A stretch of DNA of 39,675 bases. Source: Spirochaetales bacterium (lineage in GTDB: Bacteria > Spirochaetota > Spirochaetia > JAFGXN01). The position numbers were made by a program, and so were the translations under genes. A model generated the notes under the pieces. It was not told where the DNA came from and made no database searches. It saw nothing but the letters and a program-made list of their open reading frames with translations. How positions within the stretch are numbered: position 1 is the stretch's first letter; the number at the start of each line of letters is the position of its first letter. Where the stretch lies: contig JAFGXN010000038.1 of NCBI GenBank assembly GCA_016936615.1, forward strand, positions 1 through 39,675, read 5' to 3'. Positions 17,001-24,769 of the stretch are shown in pieces.

Positions 17001-19508
17001 AAATGCTGAGCCATATGCATCAGTTAAATCTGAGGTAATTGCGCCACTTGGGAAGGTGTTATCGACAAGATATGTAAGTGTCTCAATATTCTGATATCCA
17101 GCATTATCAATTACCTTAAGTCTCAAGTAGAGTACACCATTTAATATTGTCAGACCAGGATCTGTAGTATCGATTGGGTAATCATCCATAATGTATCTAT
17201 CATATTCAGCAGTAGCAGATCTAGTGACATTTGCATGACTAGTGATATCTACATAAGAAGCCCCATTATTAAAGCTTATCTCAACCCTTTGTATTCCTTC
17301 ATTTATATCAGGTTCTGCAGAAATTTTATCATAGAATATAGCATCCAGATAAAAGGTATCTTTAACATATTCCGAAATAGCAGGAGTTATATCACCGATA
17401 AATGGTAAAGTATCGTCAAACTGGACATCTACCTCTACGACATCTCCGTAGATATCACCAGTAGAACCGCCATCCTTAGAATCCTGAGCCCTGACCCTAA
17501 TAGTCACAAGACCTTCATGACCTTCAGCAACACTATACAACTCACCGCTTGTATTTATCTCAACAGACCAAGGATTTGTTCCCTCAGCCTCATACCAATC
17601 AACTGAACCATAAGCACCATAATCAAGAGATACATAGACCTTGTAAACTCTATCATCGTCAAAAGAGGTACCAGCCACACGAAGAGGTCCACCAACACTT
17701 ACACCATCACTTGGATTAAGGATAAAAACTGTAGGACTATCTAAAGAATTATCAATATATACAAAATAGTAATCCTCGTCGCTAATTACCTGATTTCCAG
17801 CAATATCAGTAGCCTTAACCCGCACATCCAACTTCCAGACAGTACTATCTGGAGAGAGTTGCTCTGCTAGTGTAGCATTATCATACATTCTTGAATCAAT
17901 AGAGTAAGACCAATAATTTAAATTTGACAACTCCTGCCAAGTATTTGTTCCAGTCTCAGTTCCAACTAATATATAACCGCTTGTAATAGTATTCTTATCA
18001 GTAAAAGAGCCCCTAAATGTAACAGTACTGTTAACATACAAACCCTTACTAGGTGACTCGATAGTATATTCTGGAGCCTCTGTATCAATCTCAACAAAAA
18101 GATTATATATAGAGAAGCTACTATTATCATCTTCAGCTCTAAATTTAATATTATAAGACCTATCCTCATCAAAGATAATCTCTGTCTCCCACTCAATTGA
18201 AAGATCTCCTGAACTTCCGCTAGTAAAAGTACCAGCTGTCCAAGTTGCACCATTATCCAAACTATACTTTACAGCAGTAATTCCACTATCATCACTTGCC
18301 TCACCAGCAAAAGTAACAGTGTAAGAGTTTATAATATCCCCAGAATCGTGACTTGTTAAGGTTAAGGTTGGAGCACCTGCGTCAAAACTAAAGGTTACAG
18401 GATCACTAATTTTAGGCAATCCGTAGATATCGTTAGCCTTAACCTGAAAATAATTATCATCTCCAGAGTTCACACTATCTGGAATTTCATAAAAAAAACT
18501 AACTGTCTTATCATCCAAATCCTTAGTATTTCCTACAGGAACACTATCCCACTCAAAATCACCACCATTAAAACTTAAAGTTACAGAATCAAGATTAACA
18601 CCATCATCATCAATAACTCTACCAACAATCAATGATCCTGGACCAAGCTTATCACCATCTTCAGGATTTATAACTGTAATATTAGGTTCATCCAAAGATA
18701 AGTCTACAGTCAAAGGTAAAAATGTCTTTTTCAAAGAGACTAAATTCGCATAAGTAATTGTCGCACCTGAGACAGCACCGCCATTATAGATTGTATAGAC
18801 AGAATCAGTAGTTATAGCACTATTTGAATTTGCAGTAACAAGCTCGTTATAGTAAAAGAGAACATCACTAATATTACCAGCAAAATCTTCTGCATAAATC
18901 TTAATAGAATAGATACCAGTTCCAGAAGTAGTTATAGAAGCATTCCAAGAATAGAGACCTGTAAAAGTTGAAAAACTTGCAGACCCAGAGACAACCTCAC
19001 CAAATACACGTTTAATCCTGAAAGGATCCACCGCTTCGCCCCTAACTGTAACCTCATAATTACCTACAGAACCCTCATATCCAGCTGCGTAACTTACAAC
19101 TACCACAGGTTTAGTATTGTCAAAGATCAAAAACCTCTGCTCTTCACGACTCTTACCTGCCTTATCAGTTACCTTAACTGTTATATTCTTTTCACCATCT
19201 ACATAGAGAGCTGTATTTATGGCAAATGACCAAGTCTTAGCCTCTGCATCCAGAGTAGCTTCTGAAAAAGTCACACCCTCATTCAAAGAGAGTTCAACCT
19301 TAGCAACCTCAGTATCGTCATCAAAGCTACCAGTCAAGATAATCGAGCCTTTTACATAATCACCATTACTAATAACTCCGCCAGTCGCATAATTTCCTAT
19401 ACTAACTGAAGGAAGAGAGATATCGACCTCAGAACCAAGCCCGATTGGACCCTTACAGCTAAATGAAAAAATGATAAATATTACTGCTCCAAAAATTTTC
19501 TTTTTCAT
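14070..19508 (-). CDS. Giant Ig-like-repeat lipoprotein with a propeller-like C-terminus
   Basis: An 1812-aa surface or periplasmic protein. The N-terminus MKKKIFGAVIFIIFSFSC is a lipoprotein signal with Cys18 as the lipidation site. Residues 20 to about 1100 hold about ten Ig-like domains of 90-110 residues, recognisable by openings such as DNTKPVVVVSY, DTEAPEYTIESP and VINPEDGDKLGPGSLIVGRV, and by closings like RVKATDIAGNQ. Two calcium-type loops follow: DLNNDGDSADVGE (about residue 985) and a perfect EF-hand loop DKDKNGTIDADE (about 1174). The last 400 residues carry repeats of the form YVAYYDESDTTLKIKY, YLAYYDGANSDLKFAKV and YIAYYADSYNGTNKSVRIAY, suggesting a beta-propeller. GGAGG precedes the start, 8 nt after the upstream gene, whose stop overlaps this ribosome site. 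Adhesion or ligand binding is likely but unproven. Confidence 0.85.
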   Translation of the reverse strand: MKKKIFGAVIFIIFSFSCKGPIGLGSEVDISLPSVSIGNYATGGVISNGDYVKGSIILTGSFDDDTEVAKVELSLNEGVTFSEATLDAEAKTWSFAINTALYVDGEKNITVKVTDKAGKSREEQRFLIFDNTKPVVVVSYAAGYEGSVGNYEVTVRGEAVDPFRIKRVFGEVVSGSASFSTFTGLYSWNASITTSGTGIYSIKIYAEDFAGNISDVLFYYNELVTANSNSAITTDSVYTIYNGGAVSGATITYANLVSLKKTFLPLTVDLSLDEPNITVINPEDGDKLGPGSLIVGRVIDDDGVNLDSVTLSFNGGDFEWDSVPVGNTKDLDDKTVSFFYEIPDSVNSGDDNYFQVKANDIYGLPKISDPVTFSFDAGAPTLTLTSHDSGDIINSYTVTFAGEASDDSGITAVKYSLDNGATWTAGTFTSGSSGDLSIEWETEIIFDEDRSYNIKFRAEDDNSSFSIYNLFVEIDTEAPEYTIESPSKGLYVNSTVTFRGSFTDKNTITSGYILVGTETGTNTWQELSNLNYWSYSIDSRMYDNATLAEQLSPDSTVWKLDVRVKATDIAGNQVISDEDYYFVYIDNSLDSPTVFILNPSDGVSVGGPLRVAGTSFDDDRVYKVYVSLDYGAYGSVDWYEAEGTNPWSVEINTSGELYSVAEGHEGLVTIRVRAQDSKDGGSTGDIYGDVVEVDVQFDDTLPFIGDITPAISEYVKDTFYLDAIFYDKISAEPDINEGIQRVEISFNNGASYVDITSHANVTRSATAEYDRYIMDDYPIDTTDPGLTILNGVLYLRLKVIDNAGYQNIETLTYLVDNTFPSGAITSDLTDAYGSAFVVQGTSEDLGTVAGVKRVEVYVSDVAESLFYSLRTTDSLSTTGLSLDLGSGGGEVLYPTGNAAYIASIDDFSENGNDASGDGDGFDESITLAELTYNWFFKFDSNLLDDGQYKIHYIVFDVAENGKYYSDTIFVKNSKPVIDSVQIGIDLNNDGDSADVGELSLYNPGSLVTARYNYLKLTINDSSGNGDKLYYFIKDSVQLNVDTSSNVLEVLDTSGYTEGENTITCRVVDDVGIIVELDVKVVIDNVDDNYPVGRFIQFYDREKDGEYLYYNGTAWGYTHTESDSFVPVGKFESTVFGHYESSDYVVYGGRPSLSGDIYIYGYAHDDQLINNIYIGYDKDKNGTIDADEKILVASGSASGLLASEDEDLFVIDTRVNRTQTLTDAGGHSLYWTFKFDTSLVDGASGEDIGLELFVEDLSGKFNGDDPSPDPADIYSVDVNVYPYILSVVNEATGLSSDVLRSAQGYYSINLDASDNLIVTGFNFHSSATAYLSDTAISATGDGTALTTTYVSKTQVKVSKDISTSGYLTIFNGSIPSINNLNGSDDMNLEKETGVIISEIWEDDRYLHLWELTELLPSTTNQTFYYPDMVMAGDTPIFAYCNDNNGYTYRTTGLDSTSALIGRWFERSTAIAKNSSNTYYIVSVEDAFAGGSSGFLQLNYNDKSGGARIDNAYAGQSGVIELIGVDYSSRQLNRFKYPKIIASGSDAATQVYITVYDAHPSLKSLRFFSFKTDGDTSDNLTEPTIDSDVASNGNFVIPDTDGGKSSQHYAMTLLGGSIYVAYYDESDTTLKIKYSSDHTSSELANAASSWDTIEVDTTPLNGRYVSMTDDGTDLYLAYYDGANSDLKFAKVKLSDSSVQIFTIDAYLSIGTWTNIQFIGGLPYIAYYADSYNGTNKSVRIAYPTAVGNILTHGVAESGASQAYSGNWEIITVPTLSNPRGGIEQFNKVQLGTNTSSNPVVGWLGDSLEVGELKQ

Positions 19509-19516
19509 AGACCCTC

Positions 19517-22159
19517 CTACATAAGCCCGATCTTCAATCCAATAGATCCTGTAACAATTGATTCAGATTGAATATCTGAAGGTATAAAATTAATAGATAA
19601 TTCCCCATACAATGAATAAGTATTGAAAGCAGGAAATTTATCATCAAAATCAAAAATTAACTCTATCTGACCAAGTGCAGATCCAAGCAATATACTGCTA
19701 TCTGAGAAAGTTGCATCTGACGACATAGAAAAATAGGTCATTCCAGATCCTACATAAAACGATAGACCTAAGAAATCCAAATCTTCTCCAAAATAGTCAC
19801 CAAACTCAACAATGTAGAGCCTTGCTAGCAATTTTCCAACAAGAGTTACACCATAGAAACGCGAATTCACACCGCCAACCGTCTCTGGCGCAAGACCAAC
19901 TGCGCCTTGAATCCTTACAGCATCATCAAAAAGCCCTAATCCAAGACCAATTGTAAAGTATGTAGCGCCCAAACCAGAAATATCAAGATAGAATCCTTTC
20001 AAAAATGGATGAATCTCATATGAGTACTTGCCACCCTTTCTCAAAGCAACACTTAACCCGACAACCTCATTATCATCGCCAGACTGTCCGATAAGCAATA
20101 GCTCTCCACTGTGTGCACTCTTCTCCTCAAGACCAACAAAATTTACAGAAGGTCCCTTTGTATCAAGAAAAAGCCTTAATTTGCTCACAACATTATCTTC
20201 TCCCCCATTACCATAGAATCTTGCCTTCAACAAAATATCTACAATCCCATCAGGTAAATCATGAATATTCAACCGATAAGACCAAGGCGACTTTCCAGAG
20301 ACATTCCTGAATGTTCTTCCATTATCTAAACTAATCTGAACACCTAATGGCTTCAAATCAGCTTGTTCTTCTGAAAAATACTTAAAGCCACCCTCGATAG
20401 TAATATTTGAGTTTATTCGATCTCCATTTGAGTAATTTGTAACAAATACAGCTGCGCCAGTTTCAGAATATATAAAGCTTCGAGATAAACCGCCTATCAA
20501 TTTAGACTCTTTCTCCTTGCGATATGAGACAGATAAAGAGGCAGCGCCTTCGAGAATTCCACCTTTTTCAACAAAATACGAGAAATATCCATTCTTGTTC
20601 ACAGGAACACTTGCTAGCTCATTGCCATCATAAAAAATCGAAACAAACCCAAATTTAGGATATCCCTGAACAAATCCATCAATAGCAAAGTCTCCAGCAA
20701 CCTTCTCACCTTCGATAGGGAAAATAATCTCTGCCTTAAAATTCTCATCTGATTTCTTGATAGTGATATTCTTTGTAACAATAGAGAAATTCCCTGCACT
20801 ATCAAATGCAGTAAGCTTGATAAGATAATCTCCATCAGCGACTGATGCCAAGTCAACCATTCCAGAAAATATCTTATTAACAACTAAGTCACGGTCAACA
20901 ATCGACTTTGAGCCCTGACCAACACCACTAATCTGAAGCTTTAAACCCTTTAGAGACATATTATCATAACAGATACCACTAACTACCAAGCTAAAATCCG
21001 AGATTAGTGTCTGAGTAGGAGAATTTATAGCCAAAAAAGGATCAGAGTTATCAATATTTATCAAAGTGACAAATAGTCCTCGATTTCCATTTTTATCAAT
21101 AGGAACAATCTGCAAGGCATAGGTCCCATCCACAAAGTTCCTAGTATCTAAAAAATATTTCCACTCCTCTGCGCCAGTAACCGATACAAAGGAGTGGCCA
21201 TTATCCATCGATAACAAGACCTTCTCTATGCCGTTATGGCTAAAAGCTGTACCTTTCAACTCTCTAATACCACTTAAAAAGTCAGTAGGCTTAAAATTAT
21301 CAAGAGTTGCAGCTGGCAACCTTAAAGCATCTTCATCAAGATTTATAAGATCCTCTAATTTTCCAGTTGAGAAATCAAATTTATACAGACCAACTGAACC
21401 AAATACGTCGTATACTCTCAGATAGACAACGAAAACCTCTGATTCAAAATTTTTTCTTGAAAACTTAAATGAGAAATCTCTGGTCCCCAAATCATTCGGC
21501 TTCTTTAAACTAACTGCCTTATAATTTGCATCCTTCTCAAGACTTACATATAGCCTATCTACACCATTTGTAGCAGCAACATTACCAGAAAGGCTAAAAT
21601 TCTTCGAACCAATATCCTGAGTATAAAATGTAATTTCAGAGACCTTAGGCAACTTTACATTCATATAAAAAGGAATTTCCACAATTGGGCTCTCATTTCC
21701 AACCTTGTCAATCGCCTTAACCTGAATTAGATGCAAACCATCTGAGAGCATTGAAGTATTTAAATAGTAGGTCCAATATTCTAACCCAACAACTGGAACA
21801 AACTCACCACCATCAACACTAATCATAACCTTATCTAAGGCTTTATCATCTCTAGCAGTTCCAACAATATTTATATCTCCACGCAATGCAGAATTCACAG
21901 ATGGGAAAAGCACATCTACATGAGGAATATCAGAACTACTATCTATCTTGATATTATATGAGCCATCATATGTCACATTATTAGCAGAATCAGTAGCCTT
22001 AACAATGACATTGTAATTTCCATCCTCTAACCCTGAAAGATCATAAACATGTTGCCAATTCTCATTAGGTTCAAGATCTATAAAATCTTCTTCCACATTC
22101 CCCTTTGCAAAGACCAAACTAGTATTTATGACTAGAAAACAGATAATTAAGTTTCTCAT
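19517..22159 (-). CDS. Exported Ig-like-repeat protein with a beta-rich C-terminal domain
   Basis: An 880-aa protein with signal peptide MRNLIICFLVINTSLVFA. It is built from about six Ig-like repeats whose strands recur as DGNYNVIVKATDSANNVT, DGLHLIQVKAIDKVGNES, DGTYALQIVPIDKNGNRG and DGDYLIKLTAFDSAGNFS. Each pairs with a segment like WTYYLNTSML or WKYFLDTRNF. The first repeat starts almost directly after the signal and looks incomplete at its front. The last 170 residues are glycine- and aromatic-rich alternating strands (FYGVTLVGKLLARLYIVEFG, then LGLSFYVGSGMTYFSM) ending GSIGLKIGLM, which could be an outer-membrane barrel. It is co-transcribed with the giant lipoprotein 8 nt downstream, and the two may form one surface assembly. 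No named family recognised beyond the Ig-like fold. Confidence 0.8.
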   Translation of the reverse strand: MRNLIICFLVINTSLVFAKGNVEEDFIDLEPNENWQHVYDLSGLEDGNYNVIVKATDSANNVTYDGSYNIKIDSSSDIPHVDVLFPSVNSALRGDINIVGTARDDKALDKVMISVDGGEFVPVVGLEYWTYYLNTSMLSDGLHLIQVKAIDKVGNESPIVEIPFYMNVKLPKVSEITFYTQDIGSKNFSLSGNVAATNGVDRLYVSLEKDANYKAVSLKKPNDLGTRDFSFKFSRKNFESEVFVVYLRVYDVFGSVGLYKFDFSTGKLEDLINLDEDALRLPAATLDNFKPTDFLSGIRELKGTAFSHNGIEKVLLSMDNGHSFVSVTGAEEWKYFLDTRNFVDGTYALQIVPIDKNGNRGLFVTLINIDNSDPFLAINSPTQTLISDFSLVVSGICYDNMSLKGLKLQISGVGQGSKSIVDRDLVVNKIFSGMVDLASVADGDYLIKLTAFDSAGNFSIVTKNITIKKSDENFKAEIIFPIEGEKVAGDFAIDGFVQGYPKFGFVSIFYDGNELASVPVNKNGYFSYFVEKGGILEGAASLSVSYRKEKESKLIGGLSRSFIYSETGAAVFVTNYSNGDRINSNITIEGGFKYFSEEQADLKPLGVQISLDNGRTFRNVSGKSPWSYRLNIHDLPDGIVDILLKARFYGNGGEDNVVSKLRLFLDTKGPSVNFVGLEEKSAHSGELLLIGQSGDDNEVVGLSVALRKGGKYSYEIHPFLKGFYLDISGLGATYFTIGLGLGLFDDAVRIQGAVGLAPETVGGVNSRFYGVTLVGKLLARLYIVEFGDYFGEDLDFLGLSFYVGSGMTYFSMSSDATFSDSSILLGSALGQIELIFDFDDKFPAFNTYSLYGELSINFIPSDIQSESIVTGSIGLKIGLM

Positions 22160-22180
22160 ATATCTTCCTTTTCTAATATA

Positions 22181-22209
22181 AATTTAGCTTTATAACTGAG
22201 TAAAATCAA
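22181..22209 (-). promoter_or_regulatory. Candidate promoter of the Ig-like protein operon
   Basis: TTGATT (22209-22204), 17-bp spacer, TAAATT (22186-22181) on the minus strand, followed by AAGGAAG and the ATG at 22159. The -10 is weak, and the surrounding 97-nt gap is AT-rich. Confidence 0.45.
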
Positions 22210-22256
22210 ATTTTTAATAGAGTATTTAGAGAATATTAAGAAAACATTCAGATTTC

Positions 22257-22751
22257 CTATTTAGAAGAGTTGCCAGATATCTGACTTGAAAGAATATTTA
22301 CAAAATTATTATATTTTTCACGATTATCTACATCTAGCTCGGCTAATTTTTTATGAGCATCTAACATCATCTGACCAAGATCTGTCTCTTCGGATTCAAT
22401 CTCTTTATAATCTAAGTCAAGATTTAGCAACTCACAATGAATAGAACATACCTCTTCAAACCCAGAATTTGTAAGAAGAGAGACAATATCAGGATTATCA
22501 GAATAGAGATCTAGCTTATGGGAAAAAGAGTCAATCACAAAGGCTGAAAGATTAGCAATAATACCGAGAACTGTGCTATCAAGATAATTTGCGTGGGAGA
22601 GATCTAACTTAAAGTTTGAAAACTCATTCTCCTCATATATATTCTTCAAAAAATTATCCATCTTCGAGCTCTCAGTATATTTCAAATCACCATCAAGCTT
22701 GAAAAAACAAACCCCATCCTTTTCTGCAAAAAAATACTTACCCGAACTCAT
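22257..22751 (-). CDS. STAS-domain anti-sigma factor antagonist
   Basis: A 164-aa protein whose residues 5-105 form a STAS domain. It has GVCFFKLDGDL, then FSNFKLDLSHANYLDSTVLGIIANL, with the phosphorylatable serine of the DST motif at Ser59. The tail (110-164) is acidic and helical. In partner-switching systems the unphosphorylated STAS protein binds an RsbW-type kinase and frees a sigma factor or another target. The start is ATG 22751, with GGAG 6 nt upstream, 2 nt after the stop of the phosphatase gene that would dephosphorylate it. No anti-sigma kinase is in this window. Confidence 0.85.
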   Translation of the reverse strand: MSSGKYFFAEKDGVCFFKLDGDLKYTESSKMDNFLKNIYEENEFSNFKLDLSHANYLDSTVLGIIANLSAFVIDSFSHKLDLYSDNPDIVSLLTNSGFEEVCSIHCELLNLDLDYKEIESEETDLGQMMLDAHKKLAELDVDNREKYNNFVNILSSQISGNSSK

Positions 22752-22753
22752 AA

Positions 22754-23923
22754 TCAACTCCTGCTTATACGCAAATACGTAATATCATCTGGATTATTTT
22801 GGTTAAAATCTACGCCATTCTTTGATAAAACATCATCATTAGAAACTATATCTCCATCAAGAGATCCTAACAGATTATTTAGTTTATCTTCCAGAGGAAT
22901 ATCTCCCATAATATCTAAGATACCATCAGAAAAAACATTTACAGAGTAGTTCGAAGGCAACTCTATATAGTGTTCTTTGAACGAGGCCTTTTTCATTATA
23001 CCAATTATAAAATTCTTTTGCTCTAAAAATTTCTGCCCATCTGATCCCGAGATAATAGGAAATGGAAAATGACCAGCATTAGCATACTTCAAGGTATTCT
23101 TAGCAATATCAATAATTCCATAAAAGATAGTCAAATGTTTTTTTATCTTCTGCTCGATAAAATTCTCATTTAAATTCTCAAGCATCTTTGCCGGCGAAAG
23201 TATTGAAGCTGAAAAGCCTGATTGATACTCAAAAATCTTACTGTTAACATAACTTTTTAACAATGTAGTAATAAAAGCAGAAGGAACTCCATGACCAGCA
23301 ACATCTGCAAAGTAAAAGATTAGATAATTATCATCCAAATAGAAATAATCTAAAAAATCTCCACTCAAGTATGCAGAGGGATAATAACTATAATCAATAG
23401 ATAAATCTCTAAACTTAAAATTATTCTGAGGAAGCATATTCAGTTGAACCTTTTTTGCAGCCTCTAAATCCTCCTCAATAACCTTTATACTGTGATTAAG
23501 CTGACGATTTATATTTGCAAGCATCTTCTTCTGCTCAACAAAGCTCTGCTCAAGGTTAAGAATTCTGATCCCCGCATCAATCCTGCTTTTTAATTCCTTA
23601 TCATCAAAGGGTTTCCCGACATAATCATCAGCACCAGCATCAATAGCATATGCTAAATCATCTTTTGAGCTTCGCACAGTCAACAAAATCAGATACATAG
23701 GGGCATAAGGAAACTCTTCTTTTAATTTTGAACAAATCTCAACACCGGAAATCGTAGGCATCTCCCAATCGACAATACCAAGAAGTGGATGAACCGCATT
23801 ACGCATAGCATAATAGCCTTTTAAGCTATCATTATAGACCTCAGCCTCGTATCCCCACTCTTTTAATTTTAACTTCATGAGTTCGCAAACAGTTTTAGAA
23901 TCATCAACTACAAAAATTTTCAT
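22754..23923 (-). CDS. Response regulator with PP2C/SpoIIE phosphatase output (RsbU-like)
   Basis: Residues 1-120 are a receiver: acidic pair Asp7-Asp8, phosphoacceptor Asp52 in IVDWEMP, Thr82 and Lys104 in VGKPF. A helical linker (125-165) ends EEDLEAAKKVQLNMLP, typical of RsbU/SpoIIE proteins. The phosphatase domain has YLSGDFLDYF (Asp189, Asp192), YFADVAGHGVPSAF, YANAGHFPFP, VFSDGILD and PDDITYL, so the metal-binding acids are present. Phosphorylation of the receiver is expected to control dephosphorylation of the STAS protein encoded immediately downstream. The start has AAAGGTAG upstream. The cognate sensor kinase is not adjacent. Confidence 0.92.
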   Translation of the reverse strand: MKIFVVDDSKTVCELMKLKLKEWGYEAEVYNDSLKGYYAMRNAVHPLLGIVDWEMPTISGVEICSKLKEEFPYAPMYLILLTVRSSKDDLAYAIDAGADDYVGKPFDDKELKSRIDAGIRILNLEQSFVEQKKMLANINRQLNHSIKVIEEDLEAAKKVQLNMLPQNNFKFRDLSIDYSYYPSAYLSGDFLDYFYLDDNYLIFYFADVAGHGVPSAFITTLLKSYVNSKIFEYQSGFSASILSPAKMLENLNENFIEQKIKKHLTIFYGIIDIAKNTLKYANAGHFPFPIISGSDGQKFLEQKNFIIGIMKKASFKEHYIELPSNYSVNVFSDGILDIMGDIPLEDKLNNLLGSLDGDIVSNDDVLSKNGVDFNQNNPDDITYLRISRS

Positions 23924-23987
23924 TAGGCTACCTTTACATAAAGTCTATAAATATAAAGTAGTTAATGCAAATTATTTTTCACTTTTT

Positions 23988-24704
23988 TTAAAAAGATTCT
24001 ATCCTTGAGGCACCAGTAGATTTTAAGTATTTGAAGCTATTTTTTAGGCTTTTTCCATGATACTTAAAACTTGAAGCACCACTCAAGTTCACAGTCTGGA
24101 TATGTCTTGCTGAAATACTCATACTGCTAGCCCCGGACAAATCAACGCTCTCAAGATTATCTACAAAAAAGTACTTAGAATCTAACTTACTTGCACCTGA
24201 AATTTTAACATCAAAACACTTAGAACTCCCCTGCAAGGTTATCTTCGAAGCCCCTGAAGCCTTAATACTCAGGCAATCAACCTGGGAAAGACTTGCATCA
24301 AGCCTCGAAGCTCCCGAAATCTTGATATCCAACTGATCAATTTCAAGAAAGTTCAACGTAGTATTAGTAGCCCCACTCAAGGTAAGGGCAGAAATATTAG
24401 GCATAATAATCTTAATTCGTGCAGCTGTGTGTCTATATTGGTATTTACTGTCTAGCTTAAATCTCAGCTCATCTCCAAACTGGCTAACACTCAAATATTT
24501 ATACAGGTTATCATCTAAATCCATTGATATAAAAAATTCATCACCCTCTAAAATTTCAAGAAAAAAAGAATGTCCCACCTTAAGCTCTGTAAAATTTGAA
24601 AAATCAAATTCCCTAGTCTCAATCTTTCCAGACCCCTCTACTCTATGAACAAAGCATGAAGCAAAAAGCAGACAAAAAAATAATAGATAAACACGTTTTA
24701 ACAT
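23988..24704 (-). CDS. DUF2807 (head GIN domain) lipoprotein
   Basis: The N-terminus MLKRVYLLFFCLLFASC is a lipoprotein signal. The mature part opens VEGSGKIETREFDFSNFTEL, the hallmark of DUF2807. It then forms a right-handed beta-helix whose turns are marked by LSGATNT, ISGASRLDA, ASGASKITL, ISGASKLDS, LSGASSMSI, LSGASSFKY and STGASRIES, seven turns of about 20 residues. Such proteins are common in Bacteroidota and spirochaetes; the function is unknown and structural or adhesive roles have been suggested. GGGGG precedes the ATG, and it has its own promoter. Confidence 0.88.
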   Translation of the reverse strand: MLKRVYLLFFCLLFASCFVHRVEGSGKIETREFDFSNFTELKVGHSFFLEILEGDEFFISMDLDDNLYKYLSVSQFGDELRFKLDSKYQYRHTAARIKIIMPNISALTLSGATNTTLNFLEIDQLDIKISGASRLDASLSQVDCLSIKASGASKITLQGSSKCFDVKISGASKLDSKYFFVDNLESVDLSGASSMSISARHIQTVNLSGASSFKYHGKSLKNSFKYLKSTGASRIESF

Positions 24705-24729
24705 ATAACCCCCGATTTGATAATAATTT

Positions 24730-24757
24730 ATTTTAACCCTCTAGCAAAATATGTCAA
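24730..24757 (-). promoter_or_regulatory. Promoter of the DUF2807 lipoprotein gene
   Basis: Perfect -35 TTGACA (24757-24752), 16-bp spacer, TAAAAT (24735-24730) on the minus strand, about 25 nt before the start codon and directly after the stop of the TPR gene. Confidence 0.65.
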
Positions 24758-24769
24758 GTTTTTTTCAGA

